A DNA stretch of 64,000 bases from Palsa-744 sp036498265 (GTDB taxonomy: Bacteria; Actinomycetota; Thermoleophilia; Solirubrobacterales; Solirubrobacteraceae). Under the pieces are notes generated by a model, which did no database searches, had not been told where the DNA came from, and worked only from the letters and a program-made list of their open reading frames with translations. Location of the stretch: the NCBI GenBank assembly GCA_036498265.1, contig DASYFT010000028.1:1-64000 (forward strand), given 5' to 3'. This document shows positions 49,690 to 58,584 of the stretch, piece after piece (positions within the stretch are counted from its first letter, which is position 1; each line of letters begins with the position of its first letter). Position numbers and translations under genes: made by a program.

Positions 49690-49940
49690 GATGTGGGAGC
49701 GCGAGTCCGCGTTGGTCCCCGCGCTCCCCGAGATGAGGTTAGGTTGGGGCTTTGAGCGCGTCAACTCCTGTGTCCGTGCGCTGGAGCCGCATCGGCGGGA
49801 GAGGTCGTGCGGCCTCACGTGTGGAAACTACCCGACGGCAGGCTCGCGAGGCTCGGCTATGCTCCAGTCCGGGCCATCTGGAATTGCTCCAGATAGGCGA
49901 TCTTTGAAGGGAACGAACGTCGTTCGGGCCGAGTAGCGTC

Positions 49941-50423
49941 ATGTCATTGCTCGCACGGGTCACCGCCTCGGGCTCGGAGCTCGCGAACAAGCGCGGCGTC
50001 TACCTGGGCCGGCGCTCAACGAAGGTCCATGTCGCCGTGTATCGCTGGTCCGGTGGCAGGATCGGCGGAAACGTCCCCGGCTGGCCGGATGCCCGGATCC
50101 TCCTGCTGGAGCACATCGGAGCCAGAACGGGAGCCAGGCGAACGTCACCCGTCATGTACCACCAGGACGGCGACGTCCTTGCGGTGGCGGCGTCGAAGGC
50201 GGGACAGCCAACCAATCCCTCGTGGTTCCACAACCTCATGGCCAACCCGGAGACCAGGGTCCAGATCGGCTCGGAGACCCGAAACGTCCGCGCCCGTGTC
50301 GCGAACGACGCTGAGCGCGAGATCCTCTGGCAGGGCTTCGTCGCGTTCTATCCCGGATACGAGTTCTTTCAGCGCAATGCCAGGGGTCGCGAGATCCCCA
50401 TCGTCATCCTCGAGCGTCGTTGA
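49941..50423 (+). CDS. Deazaflavin (F420)-dependent oxidoreductase, DDN-like
   Basis: A 160-residue nitroreductase-family deazaflavin-dependent protein: LLLEHIGARTGARRTSPVMYHQDGDVLAVAASKAGQPTNPSWFHNLMANPETRVQIG contains the typical RTSPV and NPxWFHNL elements of the DDN/FDOR-A group. It likely uses reduced F420 on a lipophilic substrate. A second DDN-like gene lies at 56280-56705. Confidence 0.9.
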   Translation: MSLLARVTASGSELANKRGVYLGRRSTKVHVAVYRWSGGRIGGNVPGWPDARILLLEHIGARTGARRTSPVMYHQDGDVLAVAASKAGQPTNPSWFHNLMANPETRVQIGSETRNVRARVANDAEREILWQGFVAFYPGYEFFQRNARGREIPIVILERR

Positions 50424-50694
50424 GAGGCGCGATTTGGCTCGGCAACGACCCGACGGCGCCGGGTCCCGGGTGGGCCCCGGAGGAGCCGCCGCTGGACCCG
50501 ATCAGCCAGACGCCGACGGGGCACGTTCCGGGTGCCGATCGACGCCCGACCGAGGCCGGGGACAACTAGGAGCCTGAGCGCCGGCCGGAGGTCGGGGGCC
50601 TGCAGTGTGCCCGTTGGGGGCCGGCCGAAGCGTCACGAGCCTACTCGGCGCCGACGACCTCGCCGTTTCGGGGAGGCCCTGGCGCGAGGGCGAT

Positions 50695-52821
50695 TCAGGC
50701 GGCCTGCGCTGCGGCGATCGGGAGCATCGCAGCGACACACGTCCCATGGTCGGGAGGGCTCTCGAACCAAAGGGTGCCGTTGACCGCGGCGGCTCGGTCG
50801 CGAAGGCCGAGCAGCCCGCTACTGCCGTTCATCCGCGCACCGCCGATGCCGTCGTCGCGCACCTCGAGTCGAAGCCGTCCGTCATCGACCGCGGCCGCGA
50901 TCCGCGCGCTCGTGGCCTGCGCATGCCTGACCGCGTTCGTGAGTGCCTCGGCGACGATGAAGTAAGCGGTCGCCTCGAGCGCTGCGGGAAACCGCTCGCT
51001 GGTCACGTCGACCGTCATTTTCAGATGGGTGCGCGAGACGAGCGATTCGATTCCGGCGCGCAGACCGCCTCTGGTGAGTGCGCCGGGCAGGATCCCGTGC
51101 GCGAGCTCGCGCAGCTCGCCGTTCGCCTGCTCGGCCTGCGCAAGCGCCTCGTCCACCAGCTCCACCACCGGCCCTGTGGCGTCGCCGAGCTCTTTGCGCG
51201 CCAGCTTCAACGCCAGCACCGTGCCGACCAGGCGTTGCTGCGCGCCGTCGTGGAGGTCACGCTGGATGCGACGGCGCGCTTCGTCGGCGGCCACCACGAG
51301 GCGCGCACGGGAGGCGGAGAGGTCCGCACGGTGCTGGGCGTTCGCGATCACGACGGCCACGAGCTCGGCGAGGTTCGCCAGGCGCTGCTCTGCATCGGCA
51401 GGCAGAGGCTTCACGTTCGTGGAAGCGGCGAGCACGCCCCAGAGGCGGCCGTCGACCGTGATCGGGCTGGCAACGGCAGAGCAGGCCCGGGTGCGGCGCA
51501 GGTAGGCCGGGAGCACGCCGGTCGCTGAGCTGTAGTCGTGGTGCTCGACGCGGGCTGAGCGACCTGTACGGAACACAGCCGTGATCGCGAGGGAATCGTC
51601 CAGCTCGATGGGCGCGTCGACGTCGACCTCCGCAACCCAGCGACCGGACCATGCCATGACTCTCGCCGTGTGGTCGGGTTCGTAGCGACTCACCGCAGCG
51701 TCCTCAGCGCCGAGCAGCGGCCGGACCTCTGCCGCGACCGCCTTGAAGATGTCTTCCGGCGACACATCGCGCGCGACCGCGGTCGCCAGCCGCCGCAACA
51801 CGGTCTGCTCATCGTCGAGCACGCGTCCATCGCTACGCCCGGGGCGCCATTTCGAGGCCGTTGCACCGAGTTCGCGCATGACGAGGGCCTCTCCGCCCCC
51901 GACCGGCTCGGCGACCACCCGGACGCCGGACGGCAGGACCAGCTCCCCGCCGCCGGCCGGCAGCTCGAACGGCACGCCGCTCAGCCACCCGCCCGCAAGG
52001 TCGGCCACGACCCGCCCAGTCGGGCTCACGAGCGCGCGTCGGCCGGAGCGGCCGGCGATCCCCGCTTCGTAGCGAGCGCGCAGCTGGTTGTCGCGTTGTT
52101 CGAGCCGCTCGCGCAGATAGCCCTCCACGGCTCGCGCGGCCCGCACGGCGGTCAGCAGGCTGTCCGGGCGCACGTGCTTCTCGAGCCCCGTCAGATCGAT
52201 GACGCCGAGCAGCTCACCTGTCTCGGGGTCGTGCACTGGCGCGGCTGAGCAGGTCCACGCCTGCACGACCTCGACGAAGTGCTCGGTCGCGAAGATCTGC
52301 ACGGCGTGATCCGCCGCCAGCGCGGTGCCGATTGCGTTGGTTCCCGCGCCGGTCTCGCTCCAAAGCGCCCCCTCCGTGAAGTTCATCGAGTCGGCGGCGC
52401 GAGATCGGACCCCCGCGTCACCGTCGACTTGGAGCAGTACGCCCGACGCGTCGCTCACCACGATCAGGTGCTCGGACCGGGCTGCGATGGTCTCGAGCCG
52501 GTCGCGAATCAGATCGGCGACCCCGCTGAGCGGATGCACGTCCCAGCGCGCGATCGCCTCGGCTCGGTCGGCTGCGACCGGAGCGAGGCTTCCTCCGGCC
52601 GGGTCGACGCCGGCGTCGAGCGATCGCCGCCACGATGCGGCCACGGGCCCGCGCACCCCGTTCACTCGTCCCTCGGTCACGAAGTGCTCCCAGTCCTGGC
52701 GCAGCTCGCGCGCACGCGTCGCCGGCGAAGTGCTCGCGTCGAGGGCCAGCCATGAGTCATGGGGCATCCCGTTGGTGCTGGTAAGCGGACGGCTGCGAAA
52801 CCCAAGAGGCGCTACGCCCAT
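50695..52821 (-). CDS. GAF-GAF hybrid histidine kinase
   Basis: A 708-residue cytoplasmic sensor kinase. The first GAF (about residues 100-215) is of the AcoR/DhaR activator type (FTEGALWSETGAGTNAIGTAL, CSAAPVHDPETGELLGVIDLTG). A second GAF (about 345-490) is followed by a HisKA_3 dimerisation/phosphoacceptor region with RRRIQRDLHDGAQQRLVG and a HATPase_c domain (VAEALTNAVRHAQA, RDDGIGGA, GSSGLLGLRDR). This kinase class normally partners a NarL-type regulator, none of which is adjacent. ATG 52821 overlaps the MEDS/HATPase gene by ten bases and follows ggtgagg. ATG 52767 is an alternative. Confidence 0.88.
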   Translation of the reverse strand: MGVAPLGFRSRPLTSTNGMPHDSWLALDASTSPATRARELRQDWEHFVTEGRVNGVRGPVAASWRRSLDAGVDPAGGSLAPVAADRAEAIARWDVHPLSGVADLIRDRLETIAARSEHLIVVSDASGVLLQVDGDAGVRSRAADSMNFTEGALWSETGAGTNAIGTALAADHAVQIFATEHFVEVVQAWTCSAAPVHDPETGELLGVIDLTGLEKHVRPDSLLTAVRAARAVEGYLRERLEQRDNQLRARYEAGIAGRSGRRALVSPTGRVVADLAGGWLSGVPFELPAGGGELVLPSGVRVVAEPVGGGEALVMRELGATASKWRPGRSDGRVLDDEQTVLRRLATAVARDVSPEDIFKAVAAEVRPLLGAEDAAVSRYEPDHTARVMAWSGRWVAEVDVDAPIELDDSLAITAVFRTGRSARVEHHDYSSATGVLPAYLRRTRACSAVASPITVDGRLWGVLAASTNVKPLPADAEQRLANLAELVAVVIANAQHRADLSASRARLVVAADEARRRIQRDLHDGAQQRLVGTVLALKLARKELGDATGPVVELVDEALAQAEQANGELRELAHGILPGALTRGGLRAGIESLVSRTHLKMTVDVTSERFPAALEATAYFIVAEALTNAVRHAQATSARIAAAVDDGRLRLEVRDDGIGGARMNGSSGLLGLRDRAAAVNGTLWFESPPDHGTCVAAMLPIAAAQAA

Positions 52822-53720
52822 AGCCTCACCGTGAAACCCCGGGGAGATCCGAACGCCTCGAGCCGCCAGGTGAGCTGACGAGCAACCCACAGGCCGTTGC
52901 CCCGTCCTCGCCGTGGCGCGATGTAGCCGGCGGCGGGGTCGTCGAAGCCGGAGCCGCGATCGATGACCTCGCATACGAAACGCCCGTCGGCGGTGCCGGT
53001 GCGAACCTCCTCGATGCCGCCTCCGTGGATCAGCGCGTTGGAGGCGATCTGGGTGCTCGCGACCAGGGTGTGGAGGGCGGCAGTGGCCGGGACGTTCTCG
53101 GCAAGCAGCGCGAGCGCGATCTGCTCGCGGAAGCGCTCGAGGTCATCGCCCGTCGACCACGAGCGCAGGTCGGGGAGCGGCTCCGGCTCGGGCATCAGGC
53201 GCCGGACGGTCTCCCGCGGATCCTCGTAGTGCTCGCTGGCCTGCCAGTCGGCGCTCAGGATCTCGGAGTGGGTCTGGCGGACGGCCTCCAGTGCCGGCTC
53301 CGGGGTCCGGTTCGCATCGTAGGCGCACACGACCCACACGGGCAGATCCGGGTAGGCGAGGTTCGTGAGCGCCTCGTAGGTTGCCCACTCGTTCCACTCG
53401 AGCGGTGTCCGGCCGAACTGGCCGTTCGCAACCGCGCGTACCGACGGCGCTGCTTGAAGCTGCTCGAGAAACGTCCGGTTGTAGGTCGCCAGACTGCGAG
53501 CGGGCCGCGTGTACAGCGAGCCGACGTCGTAGAACGTGACCCGCTCTGCGTTCTCGCCGAGCGCCTCGCGCATGATCGCGTTGCCGTCGCGCGTGTTTCC
53601 GACGAGGCAGGCCTCACCTGCCTCGAGGCCTTCCTCCAGGAAGCCCACCGAGCGGGCGACGTATTCGTCGTCGGACTCGTAGATGAACCCGTGGTGTCGT
53701 AACCGGTGCTCGCTGCTCAT
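52812..53720 (-). CDS. MEDS-domain protein with RsbW-like ATPase domain
   Basis: A 302-residue cytoplasmic protein with a MEDS (DcmR-sensory) domain at residues ~1-170 (HHGFIYESDDEYVARSVGFLEEGLEAGEACLV) and a HATPase domain of the anti-sigma/RsbW type at ~190-300 (ASNALIHGGG, DRGSGFD, GRGNGLWVARQL). Such proteins in actinobacteria are thought to bind or phosphorylate sigma-factor regulators. It lies between a sigma-70 gene and a histidine kinase gene on the same strand. ATG 53720 chosen over the open frame to 53909, whose extension is Arg/Gly-rich. Confidence 0.87.
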   Translation of the reverse strand: MSSEHRLRHHGFIYESDDEYVARSVGFLEEGLEAGEACLVGNTRDGNAIMREALGENAERVTFYDVGSLYTRPARSLATYNRTFLEQLQAAPSVRAVANGQFGRTPLEWNEWATYEALTNLAYPDLPVWVVCAYDANRTPEPALEAVRQTHSEILSADWQASEHYEDPRETVRRLMPEPEPLPDLRSWSTGDDLERFREQIALALLAENVPATAALHTLVASTQIASNALIHGGGIEEVRTGTADGRFVCEVIDRGSGFDDPAAGYIAPRRGRGNGLWVARQLTWRLEAFGSPRGFTVRLWA

Positions 53721-53758
53721 GGCCCGCCCATACCTAGTAAGCGGCGGTCTGGGGCAAT

Positions 53759-54610
53759 TCAAGTCGCAGGGCCCTCCGCCGCCGCCGAGCGCAGCTTCTC
53801 GAGCGCCTCGGCCTCGATCTGTCGCACCCGCTCGGCGCTCACTCCGAGCCTTGCGCCGATCCTGCTCAGGGTCTCCGGAGTCCGCTGTCCCAGTCCGTAG
53901 TGACTCCACAGGATCGTGCGCTCGCGGTCCTCCAGGAGGCTGCCGAAGTCGAGCACCTGCATCTCGTCCAGAAGGTGCTCATACGCGCTCTCCGCATCGG
54001 GGTCGGCGACAACATCGCCGAGCGTCGCGGTCGCCTCGGCGTCATGGGCGAGGACCTCGTCGAAGCTGCGCGGCCTGCGCTCGGTGGCGAGGAGACTCTC
54101 GAGCTGCGCAACCGTGAGGCCGGTGGCGCCCGCGAGCTCCGCCGTGGTCGGCTCGGCCGCGTGGGCCTCCAGGTGCTCGCGCCGCGCCGCGCGGATCACC
54201 GCCAGCGCACGAACAGCGTGGTCGGAGAGAGCCACGGGGTGGGTGACGTCGGCCACCATCTCCTGCATCGCCTTCCGGACCCAGAAGGACGCGTACGCCC
54301 AGAACGGGGTCTCCATCCGGGGGTCGTAGCGGCGCGCCGCGAACAGCAGACCGGCGACGCCCTCCTGCATGAGCTCGGCGTGCTGGACTCCACCACCACG
54401 TTCAAAGCGCTCCGCGACGGCCGCGATCGCCGGCAGGTGGGCATCCACGAGCTGCCGGGACGCGGCTCGGTCGCCGCGCTCGGCCGCCACGACCAGGTCC
54501 CGCTCCAGCCGCCGCGACGGCCGCGAGCCGCGCACCTCCGTCGCGCGGCGTCCCGCGCGTGCACTCGCACCTGGTTGATCGCGTCGCGTCAGATTGCCCT
54601 CCCAGCTCAC
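53759..54610 (-). CDS. Sigma-70 family RNA polymerase sigma factor
   Basis: A 283-residue sigma factor with regions 2, 3 and 4. Region 2: LVDAHLPAIAAVAERFERGG, ELMQEGVAGLLFAARRYDPR, FWAYASFWVRKAMQEMVAD. Region 4: LEDRERTILWSHYGLG and TPETLSRIGARLGVSAERVRQIEAEALEKLR. It resembles group 2/3 (SigB/SigF-like) stress sigma factors rather than the primary or ECF types. GTG 54610 starts it. The MEDS/HATPase gene follows after 38 bp and probably controls its activity. Confidence 0.93.
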   Translation of the reverse strand: MSWEGNLTRRDQPGASARAGRRATEVRGSRPSRRLERDLVVAAERGDRAASRQLVDAHLPAIAAVAERFERGGGVQHAELMQEGVAGLLFAARRYDPRMETPFWAYASFWVRKAMQEMVADVTHPVALSDHAVRALAVIRAARREHLEAHAAEPTTAELAGATGLTVAQLESLLATERRPRSFDEVLAHDAEATATLGDVVADPDAESAYEHLLDEMQVLDFGSLLEDRERTILWSHYGLGQRTPETLSRIGARLGVSAERVRQIEAEALEKLRSAAAEGPAT

Positions 54611-54717
54611 ATCTTGCCGCCCTCGCGCGGAAGGAGCCGCTTCCTCTCGGGTGAGCGCCGGGAGGTGCCCTGGAGGACGGAACGCGTGGAGAACGGAACG
54701 CGGCGTATGCTCGTCGT

Positions 54718-54915
54718 ATGACCTCGCCTCCGACGGGCCGGTCTCACGAGGAAGCCACGCGGATCCTGCGCGGTGCTGGGTACTCGGAGGAGTTCATCAG
54801 AGAGGTCCTGAGTCAACTGCCGGACCCGTTCGACGTGGATGCCTCCCAGCAGGTTCTCGGACGCTACGGCCTGAGCGCAGAGGTACTGATGGACCGCATG
54901 GGAGGCAGTCCCTGA
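54718..54915 (+). CDS. Small protein of unknown function
   Basis: A 65-residue helical protein, HEEATRILRGAGYSEEFIREVLSQLPDPFDVDASQQVLGRYGLSAEVLMDRMGG, reminiscent of a UBA/CUE-like three-helix pattern. Codon use is typical of the genome. Divergent from the sigma factor gene; the two starts are 107 bp apart. No family recognised. Confidence 0.65.
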   Translation: MTSPPTGRSHEEATRILRGAGYSEEFIREVLSQLPDPFDVDASQQVLGRYGLSAEVLMDRMGGSP

Positions 54916-54999
54916 GCGGCGAACGGCATCAGCGCCTGAGCCCGCGATGCGGTCACGGTCCGGCAAGGCCAGCGGTTGCGCCGGCGGCCCTTACTACGT

Positions 55000-55012
55000 G
55001 GTACGATATACC
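55000..55012 (+). promoter_or_regulatory. Promoter-proximal partial palindrome of the PadR gene
   Basis: ggta-cgata-tacc just upstream of ATG 55016, overlapping a likely -10 (gatata). PadR regulators commonly repress their own promoters through short palindromes. Weak symmetry, so tentative. Confidence 0.35.
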
Positions 55013-55015
55013 GCA

Positions 55016-55321
55016 ATGCGAAGCAACGATCCGTCCCTGCTCATCATGGCGAGCCTCGCGGAGGGCCCCAAGCATGGCTACGCGATCACACGTGACGTAC
55101 ACGAGATAGCCGGGGTCAAGCTCGGCCCCGGCACGCTTTACGGCGCGATCGCGCGCCTCGAGGACCGCGGCATGATCGAGCCGCTCGAGGTAGTGGATCG
55201 CCGGCGCCCCTACCGGCTGACAGTGCTGGGGGCCGCCGCGCTTCGCGAGCAACTGACCGCGCAGGAGCGGTTGGCGAGCGTGGGGCTTCGCCGGCTGACT
55301 GCCGCAGAGGCACGGGCATGA
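55016..55321 (+). CDS. PadR-family transcriptional regulator
   Basis: A 101-residue PadR-type winged-helix regulator: LLIMASLAEGPKHGYAITRDVHEIAGVKLGPGTLYGAIARLEDRGMIEP. Typical length of the short PadR subfamily. ATG 55016 (MRSNDPSLL). Its stop overlaps the ATG of the next gene (ATGA), so PadR is coupled to that membrane protein, a recurring actinobacterial pair. Confidence 0.92.
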   Translation: MRSNDPSLLIMASLAEGPKHGYAITRDVHEIAGVKLGPGTLYGAIARLEDRGMIEPLEVVDRRRPYRLTVLGAAALREQLTAQERLASVGLRRLTAAEARA

Positions 55322-56190
55322 GAACGGGCCTGCTGCGGCTCTATCCGGAGGCTTGGCGGGAGCGGTATGGCGAGGAGATGGCGGCCTTGATCGAGGACAC
55401 CGACCCGAGCATCACCGCCGCCCTCGATCTGCTGCGGGGGGCCCTCGTCGCGCACCTGCGACCGCCCATGCCTGTGCCATCCGAGGTACGCGCACGAGGC
55501 ACCGTCGCAACAGTGCTGGGCTGCTTCATAGGCTTCTGCGCCTTTGGGTCGGGCTTTGCCAAGACGACCGAGAACTTCCAACACGCCGAGCGCCTGCATC
55601 CGGTCCTCGGCACGGCGCACTCCGTGATCCTCATCAGCGCGGCAGTCGCCTTGAGCGTTCTCGTGCTCGCCGCCGTACCGCTCGCCATGGCCTCGTTCGC
55701 CCATGCGCGCCGGACGCCGGAACGCGTGCTCATCAAGCTCATCGCGACTCCGCCGGCGGCGATCGTCGGGTTGGCCGTCGCACTCGGCCTGCTCACGCTG
55801 TGGGTGAACGTTCTTGATCACCACGGCGGAGTCGTCCTATGGCTGCTGTTCGGCCTCAGCGTGCTCACCGCGGCCGGCGGCGGGTTCGCCTGCTGGGCTG
55901 CTCCGCGGGCGCTATTGCGCCGCATCGAGGTGTCGCGCAGGGTATTTGCGTTCTCGCTGCCGGCGCTGGGGCTCGTCGCGGTGTCCATGGTCGCGGTTGC
56001 GACAGCGACCGGCGTGTTTCTCATAGCAATGGTCGTTGACGCACCGCAGCTGGGTGCGTCGGGGAACGGCCCAGGGGAACTCATCGATGTGACCACGAGC
56101 ATCGCGCTTCAGTTTGGCGGGATGCTCGCGCTGGCTGCGATGGCGGTAGTCAGCGCTACGCGGGGCGTTCTCTCAGTACGCACCCTGTAA
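55318..56190 (+). CDS. Membrane protein paired with PadR
   Basis: A 290-residue polytopic membrane protein. The N-terminal LLRLYPEAWRERYGEEMAALIED is the soluble permease-prefix element seen in PadR-adjacent membrane proteins, followed by about six helices (IGFCAFGSG, ALSVLVLAAVPLAM, IVGLAVALGLLTLW and others). Function unknown; regulation by the co-encoded PadR is inferred from the 4-nt overlap. Confidence 0.82.
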   Translation: MRTGLLRLYPEAWRERYGEEMAALIEDTDPSITAALDLLRGALVAHLRPPMPVPSEVRARGTVATVLGCFIGFCAFGSGFAKTTENFQHAERLHPVLGTAHSVILISAAVALSVLVLAAVPLAMASFAHARRTPERVLIKLIATPPAAIVGLAVALGLLTLWVNVLDHHGGVVLWLLFGLSVLTAAGGGFACWAAPRALLRRIEVSRRVFAFSLPALGLVAVSMVAVATATGVFLIAMVVDAPQLGASGNGPGELIDVTTSIALQFGGMLALAAMAVVSATRGVLSVRTL

Positions 56191-56279
56191 TCGAGGCGCG
56201 TCCGAAGCCGGCCAACATGCCCGCCTCTACGTCACCGCGGTAACCGTGCCGTCTTCCCGCTGGAGGACCCGACCGGGCT

Positions 56280-56705
56280 TCACCCTGTGTTCTGCGACGT
56301 CAAGACGATGACCGGGATGACGCGGCTCGTCTGCTCCTCGTACTCGGCGAACTGTGGGACACGCTCGGCCTGGGTACGGAAGAGGCGCTCGCGCTCCTCG
56401 CCTGTCGCCTCGCTGGCGACGACCTCGATGGTGTTCGTTCCGACCTCGATTGTGACGTTGGGGTTCGCCTTGAGGTTGTGGTACCAGTCGGGGTTTGTCG
56501 GCGCCCCGCCCTTTGACGCGAACACGACGTAACGGCCGTCGTCGGCTTGGTAGGCGAGCGGGTTGACGCGGTGCGTTCCGGACTTGGCGCCAGTGTGGTG
56601 CAACAGCAGCAGCGGGAGGTCATCGAACATGCCTCCCACCCGTCCTTCGTTGGCGCGGAACTCCTCGATGATCTCGGCGTTGAAGTCTGCTGGCGAGCTG
56701 GACAT
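56280..56705 (-). CDS. Deazaflavin (F420)-dependent oxidoreductase, DDN-like
   Basis: A 141-residue member of the nitroreductase-family deazaflavin group: LLLLHHTGAKSGTHRVNPLAYQADDGRYVVFASKGGAPTNPDWYHNLKANPNVTIEVG. It shares the layout of the gene at 49941 but is clearly diverged. ATG 56705 has gggagcg upstream. Standalone gene. Confidence 0.9.
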   Translation of the reverse strand: MSSSPADFNAEIIEEFRANEGRVGGMFDDLPLLLLHHTGAKSGTHRVNPLAYQADDGRYVVFASKGGAPTNPDWYHNLKANPNVTIEVGTNTIEVVASEATGEERERLFRTQAERVPQFAEYEEQTSRVIPVIVLTSQNTG

Positions 56706-56924
56706 TGCGCTCCCTTGGGCGACGGTGATAGAGCGGGTGGCTGAACCCGTCTCAGTCTACGACCGGCAATGGCACCCACTGCGCGGAGGCGTAACCGGAT
56801 GCGATGCCAAACAGCGCCCACAGGCATTGACCCTGTGCGACCGTCAAGCGCCTGTCTCGAGCGACGTCCGGCCTGCCGATCCATAGCCTGGTTGTGCAAG
56901 GCTCGCGCCGAATAGACTCCATGT

Positions 56925-57755
56925 GTGGCACGTGGCCAATCGGGCCTATGCGGACGACGCAAACGGCTCGCGGTGACGTGCGGGAGCGCCGCCACGGCGG
57001 GGATTCTGGTGGCCGTGCTCGGCTGCGGCGACGCAACGAAGGGCACAGTGACACGCACGGCGAGTGCGGTGATCTCTACGAGTGCGCCGCCGACGGCCAG
57101 AGTCGCCGACAGGCATCGCGCTGGAGCGCGCGGCGGCTCGGCCGCACAAGCAGGGTCCGTGTTGATCGCCGCGCCGCACGTCATCAACGATCCCATCCCG
57201 TTCGGGCCCCTCCGGCGGGCGCAGATGGTGGCGTACGTTCGCCGCCACTACGGGAGCTTCCTGGCGCCCACGTACAAGCTGCGCAGCCCCCACGTGATCG
57301 TGATTCATTACACAGAGACCGCCACGTTCCAGGAGACGTACAACACGTTCGCGCCCGACACGCCCGACACTGAGCTGCATGAGCTTCCGGGCACCTGCGC
57401 CCACTTCGTCATTGACAGGAGCGGTGGGATCCATCAGCTGGTGCCGCTCGGGGTGATGTGTCGCCACACGGTCGGGTTGAACTGGACGGCCATCGGTGTC
57501 GAGCACGTGGGGTTCAGCGACCGCGAAGTGCTCGACGATTCCGCTCAGTTCAGGTCGAGTTTGCGCCTCGTGCGCTGGCTACGCTGCCGCTACAACATCT
57601 CGGTGCGAAATGTGATCGGACACAACGAGAGCCTGTCGAGCCCATACCATCGCGAGGACGTGCCGTCGTTGCGAGCGCAGACCCACTCCGACTTCAATCA
57701 CGCCGACATGGCCGTCTATCGAAGCCGTCTCGCCGAGATGGGCGGCTGTACCTAG
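56925..57755 (+). CDS. N-acetylmuramoyl-L-alanine amidase (PGRP) lipoprotein
   Basis: A 276-residue predicted lipoprotein with an amidase_2/PGRP domain that would cleave the N-acetylmuramoyl-L-alanine bond of peptidoglycan. N-terminus: basic Arg-rich stretch, hydrophobic ATAGILVAVLGCGD with lipobox Cys at ~34. The amidase domain starts near residue 115 (HVIVIHYTETATF with the Zn ligand His), has GTCAHFVIDRSGGIHQLVPLGVMCRHTVG with another His, GVEHVG and FNHADM near the end. Likely cell-wall turnover or defence against competitor muropeptides. Confidence 0.85.
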   Translation: MARGQSGLCGRRKRLAVTCGSAATAGILVAVLGCGDATKGTVTRTASAVISTSAPPTARVADRHRAGARGGSAAQAGSVLIAAPHVINDPIPFGPLRRAQMVAYVRRHYGSFLAPTYKLRSPHVIVIHYTETATFQETYNTFAPDTPDTELHELPGTCAHFVIDRSGGIHQLVPLGVMCRHTVGLNWTAIGVEHVGFSDREVLDDSAQFRSSLRLVRWLRCRYNISVRNVIGHNESLSSPYHREDVPSLRAQTHSDFNHADMAVYRSRLAEMGGCT

Positions 57756-58050
57756 GCGCCCGGGCCGCTGCAAGTTCCTCGGACGCCCCTACGGTCCAAA
57801 GACGCAGCAGCGCGGCGAGCACAACGGTCCCCGTCAGTCGGGAAGCTGGACGGACGACGACTTTACCCGGCGCAGTACGATCCTACGCCGGCGAGAGTGC
57901 CAGGCGCGCATAGCAGGTGATTCTCGCATCGGCCAGCGGGTTCCTTCGACGGGAGTAGCCTCGAAAAGGTGCCCGGCCAGCACGGGGGATATGTGACTTG
58001 ACGGGCCCAACCGGTATCGACTCCTCCCCCGACGGTACGCTCACGCCGTC
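57756..58050. other. Intergenic stretch with no recognisable feature
   Basis: About 295 bp between the amidase and the small lipoprotein. No ORF with coding character, no tRNA and no strong inverted repeat. A possible ttgacgggc box occurs at 57996. Confidence 0.4.
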
Positions 58051-58329
58051 GTGCTCAAGCTCGCCACCATCTTGGTCCTTGCGCTCGCCTCAGCCGGGTG
58101 CGGCAGGGCGCAGAAGACCAACTCGGCCGCAGAGGAACTCGCGGCGCTGCGGGCAAGACTCGCGGTCGAAAGCCTCAGGCCCGTGCTCAAAAAATGCAGA
58201 GCCGGCGAGGTGCTCATCACAATCAGCCCAGACCCGTCGAGCAGCGAGTCCACATGCGTCGAACCGCGCCATGCGGCGGCGCGGGTCGCACAAATGCTCA
58301 GAGGCGAACGCGGACTGATCATCCACTAG
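58051..58329 (+). CDS. Small predicted lipoprotein
   Basis: A 92-residue protein starting at GTG 58051 with MLKLATILVLALASAGCGR, a classic lipoprotein signal with Cys at residue 17. The mature part is helical and acidic/basic mixed (EELAALRARLAVESLRPVLKKCRAGEVLITISPDPSS, CVEPRHAAARVAQMLRG). Two more Cys. Function unknown. Confidence 0.68.
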   Translation: MLKLATILVLALASAGCGRAQKTNSAAEELAALRARLAVESLRPVLKKCRAGEVLITISPDPSSSESTCVEPRHAAARVAQMLRGERGLIIH

Positions 58330-58331
58330 CT

Positions 58332-58553
58332 TTATGCGTCACGAACGAGACGACGGCAGGAGGCGCGGCGCCTCCTGCGGGTCTCGGCGAAAGCAAGACA
58401 GCCCACCAGCGCCATACCCAACCCGGCGAAGCCCGATCCGGTGGCAGCCAAGGTGACAACTCCAGCGAGGATCAAAGTGGCGAAGGCCAGCCGGAGCGGG
58501 AGAGGAAGCATGCCATGGATCCCAGCCCTTGGCGGTGGCCTCTCGGTTTTCAA
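58332..58553 (-). CDS. Small hydrophobic protein
   Basis: A 73-residue frame with TTG start at 58553 and an ATG at 58511; the latter gives 59 residues. A long hydrophobic stretch (PLPLRLAFATLILAGVVTLAATGSGFAGLGMALVGCLAF) suggests two short membrane helices, then an Arg-rich tail. No family recognised. Convergent with the small lipoprotein. Confidence 0.45.
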   Translation of the reverse strand: MKTERPPPRAGIHGMLPLPLRLAFATLILAGVVTLAATGSGFAGLGMALVGCLAFAETRRRRRASCRRLVRDA

Positions 58554-58584
58554 TGTGCGCCACCGCGCGTGCCGACGATGCGTC

